Shown in pieces: positions 8,821 to 17,237 of a stretch of DNA of 58,223 nt (positions are counted from its first letter, which is position 1; each line of letters opens with the position of its first letter). A program made the position numbers and the translations under genes. The notes under the pieces are model-generated. The model was not told the DNA's origin and searched no databases. It saw only the letters and a program-made list of their open reading frames with translations. This DNA comes from Desulfobacterales bacterium (GTDB taxonomy: Bacteria; Desulfobacterota; Desulfobacteria; Desulfobacterales; RPRI01): contig JAGVOC010000287.1 of assembly GCA_020052975.1 (NCBI GenBank), positions 1 to 58,223 on the forward strand, in the 5' to 3' direction.

Positions 8821-9768
8821 ATGAGCCCGGCAATAACCGCTGTCGTTGTCCCTGCTTATAAAGTAATCGAACAGATTGGGGATGTGGTTTCATCAATTCA
8901 TAAACTTGATTCTGTTAATCACATTATCGTCGTAGATGACAAGTGCCCTTATTTCTCAGGAAAAGAGGCCGAAAAATTGAACCTCGAGAAATTGATTGTG
9001 ATTTATCACGATAAGAACAAAGGAGTCGGAGGATCGGTTATCACAGGGTATATTAAAGCCATGGAATTGAATTGTGACATCATAATCAAGATAGATGGAG
9101 ACGGCCAGATGGAGTCTCGGTATATACAGGACTTCATCGAACCGCTGGTCAAAGGTGATGCAGATTATACCAAGGGTAACCGCTTCAAAAACTTGCAGGC
9201 ATTAAAAGCTATGCCCGGAATAAGATTATTGGGAAACAGTGTCCTGTCGTTTTTGGTAAAAGCGGCATCCGGATACTGGAACATCATGGATCCTACCAAT
9301 GGCTACACGGCAATTCACAGGCGCGTCCTGGAAAAAATAAATTTTAATAAAATTGAGAATAGATATTTCTTCGAATCAGATATGCTTATTAACTTAAACA
9401 TCGTCAATGCCGTTGTAAAAGATATTGATATCCCCCCCAAATATGGTCAGGAAAAGAGCTCTATCCGTATAATGCAGGTGTTATTTCAATTTCCTTTCAA
9501 GCTTTTCAAGGGCCTGTCAAAAAGGATCTTCTTAAAATACTTCATTTACGATTTCAATATGGCATCCGTCTATATATTGATCGGACTGCCTGTTTTCGTT
9601 ATCAGTGTCGTTTTTGGCATTGTAGAATGGATAGATTCCATTGTTTCGGGTATAAGCAAGTCTGCCGGAACAATAATGCTTGCGGCTTTGCCCATAATTG
9701 TTTCCTTCCAAATGTTAATCCAGGCTGTACAAATTGACATCAATTCGGTTCCGCATAAAGATCGGTAA
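8821..9768 (+). CDS. Family 2 glycosyltransferase, polyprenyl-phosphate glycosyltransferase type
   Basis: The first ~225 residues form a GT-A domain like dolichol-phosphate mannose synthase: AVVVPAYK, VVDDKCP, the metal-binding DGDGQM and later DPTNGYTAI. The C-terminus carries two hydrophobic helices (about 242-265 and 280-300), the usual anchor of enzymes that load a sugar from a nucleotide donor onto polyprenyl phosphate at the inner face of the membrane. Product identity is unknown. It stands first in a rightward trio, three bases from the radical SAM gene, and faces away from the pilus genes on the left. I infer that it makes a lipid-linked sugar donor for the membrane protein encoded third in the trio. 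Confidence 0.82.
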   Translation: MSPAITAVVVPAYKVIEQIGDVVSSIHKLDSVNHIIVVDDKCPYFSGKEAEKLNLEKLIVIYHDKNKGVGGSVITGYIKAMELNCDIIIKIDGDGQMESRYIQDFIEPLVKGDADYTKGNRFKNLQALKAMPGIRLLGNSVLSFLVKAASGYWNIMDPTNGYTAIHRRVLEKINFNKIENRYFFESDMLINLNIVNAVVKDIDIPPKYGQEKSSIRIMQVLFQFPFKLFKGLSKRIFLKYFIYDFNMASVYILIGLPVFVISVVFGIVEWIDSIVSGISKSAGTIMLAALPIIVSFQMLIQAVQIDINSVPHKDR

Positions 9769-9771
9769 ATC

Positions 9772-11196
9772 ATGGCAAAAGTAATTTTATTATCGCCGCC
9801 CTATGTTGATTTATACGGCAAATTAAATAAAGCTGCGGGGAGATACTTCCCGCTGGGTCTGGGGTATATAGCTTCTTTCCTGCGCAAATACGGTTCTCAC
9901 AGCGTTCAGATTTATGAGCCGGAAGCACAATCCTTAAGCTATACCGATCTTGAAAAAATAATCAGCGACAACGCACCGGATATAGTAGGTTTGACCTGTT
10001 CTACTCCTAACTTCTTCAGGGCAATCAGGCTCGCCCGGGCAGTTAAAAATAATTCTGACGCAAAGATTATTATTGGTGGTGTTCATGCTTCAGCGCTTCC
10101 GGAATTCATAGCTGAAAAATATCCGGAATTAATAGATTGTGTTGTTATAGGGGAAGGCGAAATAACCATGCTGGAACTGGTCAGAGCCTATGAAAATAAT
10201 GAGAGCATTGAAGGAATCAGGGGAATTGTATACAGAAACGGAAATAAAACAATTCGCACTGGAACCAGGCCATTTATCGATGAACTCGATTCCATTCCAT
10301 TTCCTGCAAGAGATTTAATTCCGCAAAAGCTTTTTATACCAAATCTGCATAATGCAAGGCATAGAAACTGCTCAACTTTATTAACAAGCAGAGGTTGCCC
10401 CTTCAATTGCAGCTTCTGTGCCTCAAGAATAGTCTCCGGAAGGAATTACAGAATACATTCCGCCGAATATGTTCTCGAAGAAATGCAGATGCTTAAAACA
10501 GATTTCCATGCCAGACAGCTCCTTATTACAGATGATACATTTACTATCAATCATGAACGCCTGGAGAAAATCTGCAGGGGAATGATAGATAAAAAACTTG
10601 ACCTTGAATGGTTCTGCTTTTCCCAGGTCAATTCTGTGAACCGGGAGATGCTTTCGATTATGAAAAAAGCGGGATGTTATAATATAGGATTCGGAATCGA
10701 GTCGGGAAACGAGGATATCCTGAGAAAAATGGGGAAACCGATAAAGCCGGAGAAAGCGCTGGAAGCAGTTAGGTTGGCAAATGAGACCGGCATGAAAACC
10801 CAGGCATTTTACATTTTTGGGACACCTGGCGAGACAAAGCAGCAGATGGAAGAGACGATTCAATTTGCAAAAAAAGTCGGAGCCACGTTAGCTTTCTTCA
10901 ATATGCTCGTACCCTATCCGGGAACTAAAGACTTTCACCATTTTTTTTCAAGGACACCTTTGGAAAAAATTGAATGGGAAAAATTTGTAGCTGTTGGTGA
11001 ACAGTGCATATTGACGAATGCCGATGTGTCACAAAAAGAAATGGAAGAATTGATAGCGACGGCTAATCTGGAATATTATATGAACCCGCGCAGAATAGCA
11101 AATATACTGTTTCATATCAGGACGTTTTATGAATTTTCCAATTATGTCAAGGGTGGAATAAGCTTATTCAAGCAGATTCTGAAATGGTTTAAATAA
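9772..11196 (+). CDS. B12-binding-domain radical SAM protein
   Basis: This 474-aa enzyme has an N-terminal Rossmann-like domain of the cobalamin-binding type (residues ~1-140, starting MAKVILLSPPYVDLYGK) and a radical SAM core with CPFNCSFC (Cys 209, 213, 216) that binds the SAM-cleaving 4Fe-4S cluster. The classical DxHxxG cobalamin-His motif is not visible, as is usual for this class. Substrates in the family range from lipids and hopanoids to sugars and antibiotics, so none can be assigned. ATG 9772 follows the glycosyltransferase stop by four bases, and the next gene begins 19 bases downstream, so the three are probably one operon. Confidence 0.85.
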   Translation: MAKVILLSPPYVDLYGKLNKAAGRYFPLGLGYIASFLRKYGSHSVQIYEPEAQSLSYTDLEKIISDNAPDIVGLTCSTPNFFRAIRLARAVKNNSDAKIIIGGVHASALPEFIAEKYPELIDCVVIGEGEITMLELVRAYENNESIEGIRGIVYRNGNKTIRTGTRPFIDELDSIPFPARDLIPQKLFIPNLHNARHRNCSTLLTSRGCPFNCSFCASRIVSGRNYRIHSAEYVLEEMQMLKTDFHARQLLITDDTFTINHERLEKICRGMIDKKLDLEWFCFSQVNSVNREMLSIMKKAGCYNIGFGIESGNEDILRKMGKPIKPEKALEAVRLANETGMKTQAFYIFGTPGETKQQMEETIQFAKKVGATLAFFNMLVPYPGTKDFHHFFSRTPLEKIEWEKFVAVGEQCILTNADVSQKEMEELIATANLEYYMNPRRIANILFHIRTFYEFSNYVKGGISLFKQILKWFK

Positions 11197-11215
11197 ATAA
11201 TGGCTGCATTGAAAA

Positions 11216-13294
11216 ATGATAAACAAACTTAACTCTTTTGATCTGAATCTCAAATGGCAATTTCCTAATTTAAGAAATTACACATTTGCATTCGTCTCTC
11301 TTTTTGTATTTCTGCTTATTATCTATGGAAACAGTTTCAACTGCGAATGGCAGTTCGATGATATTCCGAATATCGTCGAAAATGTAAATGTCCATCTCAA
11401 GAGTCTTTTCTGGACGGATATAAAGAAATCTTTCCACATCACTCCTGCTCAAGGGTTGCCAAGACCTGTTGCTTATCTCAGCTTTGGTTTGAATTATTAT
11501 TCCGGCGGTCTCAATGTTTTCGGGTACCACGTGGTAAATTTCATCATACATTACTTGGCGGCTCTGTTTTTGTTTCTCTTTATATTCAACACATTAAATC
11601 TGCCGCTCCTTAAAGAGAAATACCGTCATATTGCTTATCCCGTCACGCTTCTGGCTGTAACTCTGTGGGCCACCAATCCCGTCCAGGTAAACGCCGTTAC
11701 CTACATTGTTCAAAGAATGACCAGCCTGTCCGGAATGGCTTACATAATGAGCATGTATTTTTATCTGAAAGGCAGAACGTCGGACAATCACTCTCGGAGC
11801 ATCCTTTTTTTCATGCTGTGCGTCCTGTCTGCCCTTATATCCTTTGGTTCCAAGGAAAATGCCGCAATGCTGCCGGTCAGTTTATTCCTGTACGATTTAT
11901 TTCTGATTCAGGGCATCAGCCGGCAGACTCTCTGGAAAAACCTGATCATATTTATTTTCCCCCTCTCTTTATTAATTACGTTAAGTGCGGTATTTCTTAA
12001 TTATTCCCGCATGATCTTCCTGAATTACAGCCAATGGACTTTTACACTCCAGGAAAGATTGTTAACTGAACCGAGGGTAATATTGTATTATATTTCACTC
12101 TTACTTTACCCGGTCAGTTCACGTTTAACCATAGATCATGATATTGCTATCTCCCGATCCCTGTTCGACCCATGGAGTACCCTGATCGCCATTCTCATCA
12201 TCTTATCCCTTATTGGCTATGCTGCATATACTTCAAGAAAGAGCCCCCTTATAGCCTACTGTATCATCTTTTTTTTCCTGAACCACCTTATCGAGGGATC
12301 GTTCATTGCTTTGGACCTTATCTTTGAACATAGAAATTACCTGCCTTCCATGCTTTTGTTTGTTCCCGCAGCCATTTTACTTATCAATGTTCTCGATTAT
12401 TTTGCTTACAGGAAATCGGTTCAGTTTATCATGGCATCAGGAATGATTTTCGTTATTGCGGCACAGGCCCACACTGTTTCCATCCGCAACGATATTTTCA
12501 GGTATGATAAGCTTTTATGGGAAGACAATGTGCGTAAAACACCTAACCTCAGCCGTCCTCACGGCGCTCTGGGCAAAATATATTTTGATGAAGGCAATTA
12601 TGGCGCGGGAGTCATTGAAAATTATAAGGCCTTACAGTTGTTGCGTTATCCCAATTATATGCAGCCTGCCCTGTATAACTGCAATCTGGGCAATTATTTC
12701 CTTGTCATTAAGAATAATGAGGATAAGGCATTGTTTCATTATAAGCAGGCGCTGAAATTGCTGCCCCACATGTCGGTTGCGCATTACGGCGTAGCCATGG
12801 TGATGTTAAGAAAAGGATCATTAAGTCAGGCTTATGAAAACATTCAGCAGGCAATTTTATATAAACCGAATTACGCCTTCTTCCATAATACGCTTGCCAT
12901 GATTCATCTTAAGAGAGGTAATTATGACGAGGCAATAAATGAAGCTGATAAGTCGATCGGCTTGTCAGAATATTATTTCAATCCTTCCCTGGCCGTCAAG
13001 GCCGAAGCTTTCAGGCTCAAAGGCAACCCGGGTGGTTCCATTATCTACTGGGAGAAATTCCTTAGCCATGATCCCGGCAACTTAAGCGCGCACCTTGCTC
13101 TTCTCGAACTGTACGATTTAAAAGGCAAGAAAAAAAAGCTCCTCCCGATTATCGGCGCTCTTCTTTTCCTGAAAGGCAAAAAAAGTTTGGCTGCCATGAT
13201 AGATGAAATGGCGGCTAAAAAAGATCTGGTATATACGCCTAAAAAAGAGGTCCTTCTTCCAATTATTGAAAAGAGTTTAAAAGAGGCATCGTAA
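11216..13294 (+). CDS. Polytopic membrane protein with C-terminal TPRs, GT-C/TMTC-like
   Basis: This 692-aa protein has about eleven hydrophobic segments in residues 20-430 and TPR-like helical repeats from ~440 to 670 (for example the units beginning ALYNCNLGNYF and AHYGVAMVMLRKG). After the first helix comes CEWQFDDIPNIVENVNVH; an acidic pair in the first external loop is where GT-C fold protein O-glycosyltransferases, including the TMTC family, place a catalytic residue. The combination of polytopic domain plus TPRs fits such enzymes, which transfer sugar from a polyprenyl carrier to proteins outside the membrane. Transferase activity is inference. Third gene of the trio. Confidence 0.7.
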   Translation: MINKLNSFDLNLKWQFPNLRNYTFAFVSLFVFLLIIYGNSFNCEWQFDDIPNIVENVNVHLKSLFWTDIKKSFHITPAQGLPRPVAYLSFGLNYYSGGLNVFGYHVVNFIIHYLAALFLFLFIFNTLNLPLLKEKYRHIAYPVTLLAVTLWATNPVQVNAVTYIVQRMTSLSGMAYIMSMYFYLKGRTSDNHSRSILFFMLCVLSALISFGSKENAAMLPVSLFLYDLFLIQGISRQTLWKNLIIFIFPLSLLITLSAVFLNYSRMIFLNYSQWTFTLQERLLTEPRVILYYISLLLYPVSSRLTIDHDIAISRSLFDPWSTLIAILIILSLIGYAAYTSRKSPLIAYCIIFFFLNHLIEGSFIALDLIFEHRNYLPSMLLFVPAAILLINVLDYFAYRKSVQFIMASGMIFVIAAQAHTVSIRNDIFRYDKLLWEDNVRKTPNLSRPHGALGKIYFDEGNYGAGVIENYKALQLLRYPNYMQPALYNCNLGNYFLVIKNNEDKALFHYKQALKLLPHMSVAHYGVAMVMLRKGSLSQAYENIQQAILYKPNYAFFHNTLAMIHLKRGNYDEAINEADKSIGLSEYYFNPSLAVKAEAFRLKGNPGGSIIYWEKFLSHDPGNLSAHLALLELYDLKGKKKKLLPIIGALLFLKGKKSLAAMIDEMAAKKDLVYTPKKEVLLPIIEKSLKEAS

Positions 13295-13299
13295 GACCT

Positions 13300-13369
13300 G
13301 AGATCTTTGCATAACATCCGAAATGAAGCCATATCCTGACATGGCGAATGTGAGTTATGCAAAGCTCTC
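13300..13369. repeat. Inverted repeat of the CTTTGCATAA family
   Basis: Arms at 13300-13315 (GAGATCTTTGCATAAC) and 13354-13369 pair at 15 of 16 positions around a 38-base centre. The same end word occurs at 14016-14030 and at both ends of the element at 49803-50000. It follows the GT-C-like gene by six bases and could also act as a transcript 3' end, although no T-run follows. The remainder of the gap to 13540 holds a fragment of the GTAAAAAGTC repeat. Confidence 0.65.
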
Positions 13370-13440
13370 AAATAGAAATGAACCGGGAGAAATCCAACAC
13401 CTATTTTCCCCGGTTCTGTTTCAGCAGATAAGAACACTTA

Positions 13441-13460
13441 ATGGACTCGTAAAAAGCCGG
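13441..13460. repeat. GTAAAAAGTC-family end fragment
   Basis: The words TGGACTCGTAAAAAGCC match one end of the dispersed repeat seen whole at 23804-23959. The body is not recognisable here, so this is a solitary end or a decayed copy lying between convergent genes. Confidence 0.5.
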
Positions 13461-13539
13461 ACGTCGGAAATCGGATAAATTCCGGTTTATACCATAGTAA
13501 ATTTTATCCGCTTAATGACCTTTAGGTTCTTAATGCCCG

Positions 13540-13920
13540 CTATGTGGTCGGCAGGACCCAGAACCCGGTGGCAGTAGTTATGGCAACAGTCTGTACCGTT
13601 CTCACGGAAATAAGAATTCCCGTTGCTGTTTGAGTGAATGCCACGCCGAAATCGGGACCGACATCCGTACTCATTGATGCAGCAATGGCAGTTGCAGTAG
13701 GCTGAGCTCCCGAACCTTCCAGCAGTTTTTTTGCATACATTGAACTTGCCCTGCCCTTTATCTCAGCTATTGCTCCTGATGCTGCTTTAACTCTTGCGCT
13801 GTCCTGCATATCCAAATATTTCGGTATGGCAACTGCGGCAAGGATACCAAGGATTACCAGGACAGCAATAATCTCAATTAGGGTAAAACCTCGCTGATTT
13901 CTCAATGCATTTTTCAACAT
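13540..13920 (-). CDS. Type IV pilin, MshA-like
   Basis: This 126-aa prepilin has a short leader MLKNALRNQRG cleaved before FTLIEIIAVLVILGILAAVA, with Glu+5 present, followed by AIPKYLDMQ typical of pilins and pseudopilins. The mature part is short, free of Cys and rich in Thr and Ala near the end, so it has no disulfide loop. ATG 13920 is seven bases after a perfect GGAGGT; earlier GTG/ATG codons overlap that site. It lies downstream of PilC in the same direction but 320 bases away, so it may have its own promoter. It is the likely major subunit of this pilus; the Thr-rich tail could be glycosylated by the neighbouring trio (inference). Confidence 0.88.
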   Translation of the reverse strand: MLKNALRNQRGFTLIEIIAVLVILGILAAVAIPKYLDMQDSARVKAASGAIAEIKGRASSMYAKKLLEGSGAQPTATAIAASMSTDVGPDFGVAFTQTATGILISVRTVQTVAITTATGFWVLPTT

Positions 13921-14240
13921 TTCCATCACCTCCTGATATATTTATTTATTCCAAAATGTTATAATCCCGGATCAGCTTGCCGACATTCCCTGAAATAATC
14001 AGGCATCACCGCTTTGAGACCTTTGCATGACACCCCGTTAAAGGCCTCTCCTTTGTTCTATAAACTTCAGGAGTTTTTATCTCAACTGATCCATAATTGC
14101 AACAAATATTTGCAATACTATAACATATATTCTGCTTTTCTCACGATTTAGTGTCCATCTGGAAACAAATTCCGGATAAGCTCAAAAAATCCCGCGGATT
14201 GACGCCAATATCGCTCAAAAAGACCACTTCCGGATGGAAA
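13921..14240. other. Intergenic stretch between pilC and pilin
   Basis: The gap carries the pilin ribosome site at about 13928-13935, an isolated repeat end word GAGACCTTTGCATGA at 14016-14030, and AT-rich sequence around 13935-13965 where a pilin promoter reading leftward could sit. No convincing gene or sigma-54 motif was found. A rightward frame opening at 14151 runs antisense through pilC and is rejected. Confidence 0.5.
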
Positions 14241-15464
14241 CTACTTGACCATTTTGGTCAAATCCCACATAGGCAGGAAAATGGCCATAGCAAAGAAACC
14301 GACGACGGCTGCCAGCCCCACCATCAAAACAGGCCCGATGGCATCCGCCAGGCTCTTGACCGAATAATTGACCTCCTCATCGTAATGGGCCGCAACCTGA
14401 CGAAGCATATCCTCAATATTTCCCGACTCCTCGCCAATGGCCACCATGTCCACGACCATCGGGGAGAAGTATTTAGCCGCACCCAGAGGTCCGGAAATCC
14501 CCTGTCCTTCCTGGATCCGCTCGCGGACCCGGTCGAACTCATGGGAGATCGCCGCGTTGCCGATCGTCCCGGAGATGATCTCCATCGTCTGCATCACGGG
14601 GATGCCGCTCGCCTGCAGGATGGCAAAAATACTGGCGAAACGGGACATTGCCGCCTTCTGGAACAGGGGACCGAAGAGAGGGAGTTTAAGTAAAAACGCA
14701 TCCCGTGCGTAAAGTCCGGCGGCCGTTTTGAAGTAAGCCCTCAAAACAACTATCAATAGAAACACGCCTCCGATCAGGATGAACCAGTAATTGGAAATGG
14801 CCTGATAGAGAAACATCGCGATCTTCGTGGGCAGAGGCAAAACCATCCCTGATTTCGCGAATATGCCTGCGAATTTGGGGATGACGAAAGTCAGGAGGAC
14901 GAAAAAAGCGATGCCGAGGGCAGCCAGCACCATAATCGGATACTGTAGAGCGGACTTGATGTCCGACTTTATCTTGGCCTCATGTTCAATGATGTCGATC
15001 AGACGCTCCAAAATGTCGGGAACGGTCCCGCTGATTTCACCCGCATTGATCATGCTGAGGTACAGGGGTGGAAAAATTGACGGGTGTTTCTGCATCGCCC
15101 CGTAGAGCGTAGCGCCCGACTTGATATCCTGACCGATGGCTGTTATGACCTTCTTCAGCGTCTTGTTCTGGGTCTGGTGTTCCAGTACCTGCAGCAGTCT
15201 CAGGATGGGTATGCCCGCCTGCATCATCGAACGGAACTGCTTGGTAAAGAGGATCAGATCGGCAGTTTTCACACTGGCCATGCTCTCCTGGATTCTGGCA
15301 AGAAAGGTGCTGCCGCTTCCCGTCTGAACAACCTCCGTGACCTTCGATGGAATGTATCCCCTCGACAGTATGATGTTTTCAGCCATCTCCACCGTGTCAG
15401 CCTCGACCGTACCCGTGACGCTCATTCCGTTTTCGTTTATCGCCTGATAGGAAAAATTCGGCAT
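14241..15464 (-). CDS. pilC: Type IV pilus inner-membrane platform protein, PilC/MshG/GspF family
   Basis: This 407-aa integral membrane protein of the GspF family has two duplicated GspF cytoplasmic domains (about 70-195 and 270-395) and three membrane helices, near 172-195, 220-245 and 380-400. Typical segments are FTKQFRSMMQAGIPI and the second-repeat FASIFAILQASGIPV. It forms the platform on which extension and retraction ATPases turn during pilin polymerisation. Length is normal for PilC. It starts five bases after the pilB stop, as in other pilus operons. Confidence 0.92.
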   Translation of the reverse strand: MPNFSYQAINENGMSVTGTVEADTVEMAENIILSRGYIPSKVTEVVQTGSGSTFLARIQESMASVKTADLILFTKQFRSMMQAGIPILRLLQVLEHQTQNKTLKKVITAIGQDIKSGATLYGAMQKHPSIFPPLYLSMINAGEISGTVPDILERLIDIIEHEAKIKSDIKSALQYPIMVLAALGIAFFVLLTFVIPKFAGIFAKSGMVLPLPTKIAMFLYQAISNYWFILIGGVFLLIVVLRAYFKTAAGLYARDAFLLKLPLFGPLFQKAAMSRFASIFAILQASGIPVMQTMEIISGTIGNAAISHEFDRVRERIQEGQGISGPLGAAKYFSPMVVDMVAIGEESGNIEDMLRQVAAHYDEEVNYSVKSLADAIGPVLMVGLAAVVGFFAMAIFLPMWDLTKMVK

Positions 15465-15468
15465 GCTG

Positions 15469-17172
15469 TTACACCATGACCGCCGAGGCGGCTTCCTCTA
15501 GCGTCGTAATCCCCTGAAGGACTTTGCTGGTGACATCATCCTTAAGGGTCCGGAGCTTCCCCTCGGCAATTGCCGCCCGCGTGATATCCTGCGCCGATTT
15601 TCGCTTCAGAACCAGTTCCTGGACCAACTCATCGTTGACTAGAACTTCAAAGATGCCCGTCCGTCCTTTGTAGCCGGTATTCGTACACTGATAGCACCCT
15701 TTCCCGCGCTGGAAATTGGCATTTTCCACCTTATCCAGCCCCCAGGCTTCCAGGGCAGCCTCCTTTGGCATGTAGGATTCCTTGCAGTAGGGGCAGACGG
15801 TCCGCACGAGGCGCTGGGCAAAAGAGACCAGAAGCGCCGAGGCAACGAGGAAAGGCTCGACTCCCATATCGATAAAACGGGTTATCGCCCCGGCAGCATC
15901 GTTCGTGTGGAGGGTGCTCAAAAGGCGATGCCCTGTTTGAGCGGCCTGGATCGCGATCTCCGCTGTTTCGGAATCGCGGATCTCGCCCACCATGATAATG
16001 TCCGGATCCTGGCGAAGGACTGCCCTGAGGCCGCTCGCAAATGTCATTCCCGCCTTCCGGTTGAGCTGAATCTGGCGAATGTTCGCGATCCGGTATTCCA
16101 CCGGATCCTCCAGTGTGATGATGTTCGTATCTTCCTGGTTGAGTTCGTTCAGTATGGAGTAGAGGCTTGTGCTCTTTCCGCTGCCCGTGGGGCCGGTGCT
16201 CAGGATCATGCCGTAAGCTTTGCGGACCATGGTATCGATCTTGTCACGGTCTGTTTTTATCATCCCGAGCCGGTCGAGGGAATAGACTCCAGAGCTCATG
16301 TCGAGAAGCCGCATAACGACATTTTCTCCGTAGATCGTCGGCATGGTGGAAACGCGTACGTTAATCTCCCGTTTTTCCATCTTCAGGGTGAAACGTCCAT
16401 CCTGAGGAATCCTGGAAACGGTTATGTCCATGTTGGCCAGGATCTTAATCCTTGCAATGATTGGCAATACAAGGGATTTGGGAGGGGAAGGCACCCCGTG
16501 GAGCTTCCCGTCCATCCGGAAGCGGAGCTGAACGCTGTTCTGCTGGGGGCTGATATGTACGTCGCTCGCCCCCTCACGGACTGCCTGGGCGAAGATGGAA
16601 TTCACCAGACGGATCACCGGAGCCTCACCAGCCATGTCCTGCAGTGATGCAACCTGAATCTCTTCTTCGGAAACCACATCCGGAGCCTTCTCAACCTCAG
16701 CCTCGATGTCCATGCTTTCCATGACTCCGCTCATGCCCGACTGCATCCCGTAGAGGCCGCTGATCAACTGGTTAATTTCCCGTTCAGTGCAAACGACCGG
16801 CCCCACTTCGGAGTTGGTGGAAACCTCTATTGTGTCAAGAGCGCTTATGTCAAGCGGGTCCGTCATTGCAACGATCAGGAGACGTCCCTTTTTTTGAAGC
16901 GGTACGATTTGGAGCTTCTGGGCCGTCTCGACCGGAATCAGCCGAGCAAGATTCATGTCGATAGAATAGCTGTCGGGATGGTATTTCTCAATCTTGAGCT
17001 GCTTACTCAGCATATCCACGATCTGGCCCTCGTTGAGCATCCCCTGCCGGCTGATATACTGCCCCAGTTTCAGACCGGCCTTCTTGTGATCCGAGAGGGC
17101 CTGCTTGAGCTGCTCTTTAGTTATGAGATTGCTCTCGACGAGCATTTCTCCTAGTCTTTTTTTGACGATCAT
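15469..17172 (-). CDS. pilB: Type IV pilus extension ATPase, PilB/MshE family
   Basis: This 567-aa ATPase has an N-terminal MshEN-type domain: RLGEMLVESNLITKEQL is followed by a second LGQYISRQGMLNEGQI unit, the pattern that binds c-di-GMP in MshE. The core has Walker A GPTGSGKST at 327-334, Walker B PDIIMVGEIRD, and a tetracysteine zinc site CPYC...CYQC near 460-490, usual in extension but not retraction ATPases. It drives pilin assembly on the PilC platform at the inner membrane. ATG 17172 follows a GAGGGGTG site. It lies between the ExeA-type ATPase and pilC, the order seen in MSHA loci. Confidence 0.93.
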   Translation of the reverse strand: MIVKKRLGEMLVESNLITKEQLKQALSDHKKAGLKLGQYISRQGMLNEGQIVDMLSKQLKIEKYHPDSYSIDMNLARLIPVETAQKLQIVPLQKKGRLLIVAMTDPLDISALDTIEVSTNSEVGPVVCTEREINQLISGLYGMQSGMSGVMESMDIEAEVEKAPDVVSEEEIQVASLQDMAGEAPVIRLVNSIFAQAVREGASDVHISPQQNSVQLRFRMDGKLHGVPSPPKSLVLPIIARIKILANMDITVSRIPQDGRFTLKMEKREINVRVSTMPTIYGENVVMRLLDMSSGVYSLDRLGMIKTDRDKIDTMVRKAYGMILSTGPTGSGKSTSLYSILNELNQEDTNIITLEDPVEYRIANIRQIQLNRKAGMTFASGLRAVLRQDPDIIMVGEIRDSETAEIAIQAAQTGHRLLSTLHTNDAAGAITRFIDMGVEPFLVASALLVSFAQRLVRTVCPYCKESYMPKEAALEAWGLDKVENANFQRGKGCYQCTNTGYKGRTGIFEVLVNDELVQELVLKRKSAQDITRAAIAEGKLRTLKDDVTSKVLQGITTLEEAASAVMV

Positions 17173-17206
17173 ATGTTACACCCCTCATATCTCCATGGGC
17201 TTGTCG

Positions 17207-17235
17207 AACCGCAGCTTGCTGCGGGGAGCTTCAAT
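17207..17235 (-). repeat. GAAGCTCCCCGCAGC-type palindromic unit
   Basis: CCGCAGCTTGCTGCGG is a perfect palindrome, followed by GGAGCTTCAAT. Read on the minus strand it is the same unit as at 8596-8627. It lies in the 65-base gap between the ExeA-type ATPase stop and the pilB start, and so would be transcribed inside the pilus operon. Confidence 0.65.
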
Positions 17236-17237
17236 GT

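Noticed and set aside
14151..14693. 180-aa rightward frame overlapping pilC
   Set aside because: Most of it is antisense to the well-supported pilC gene and its composition reflects that strand.
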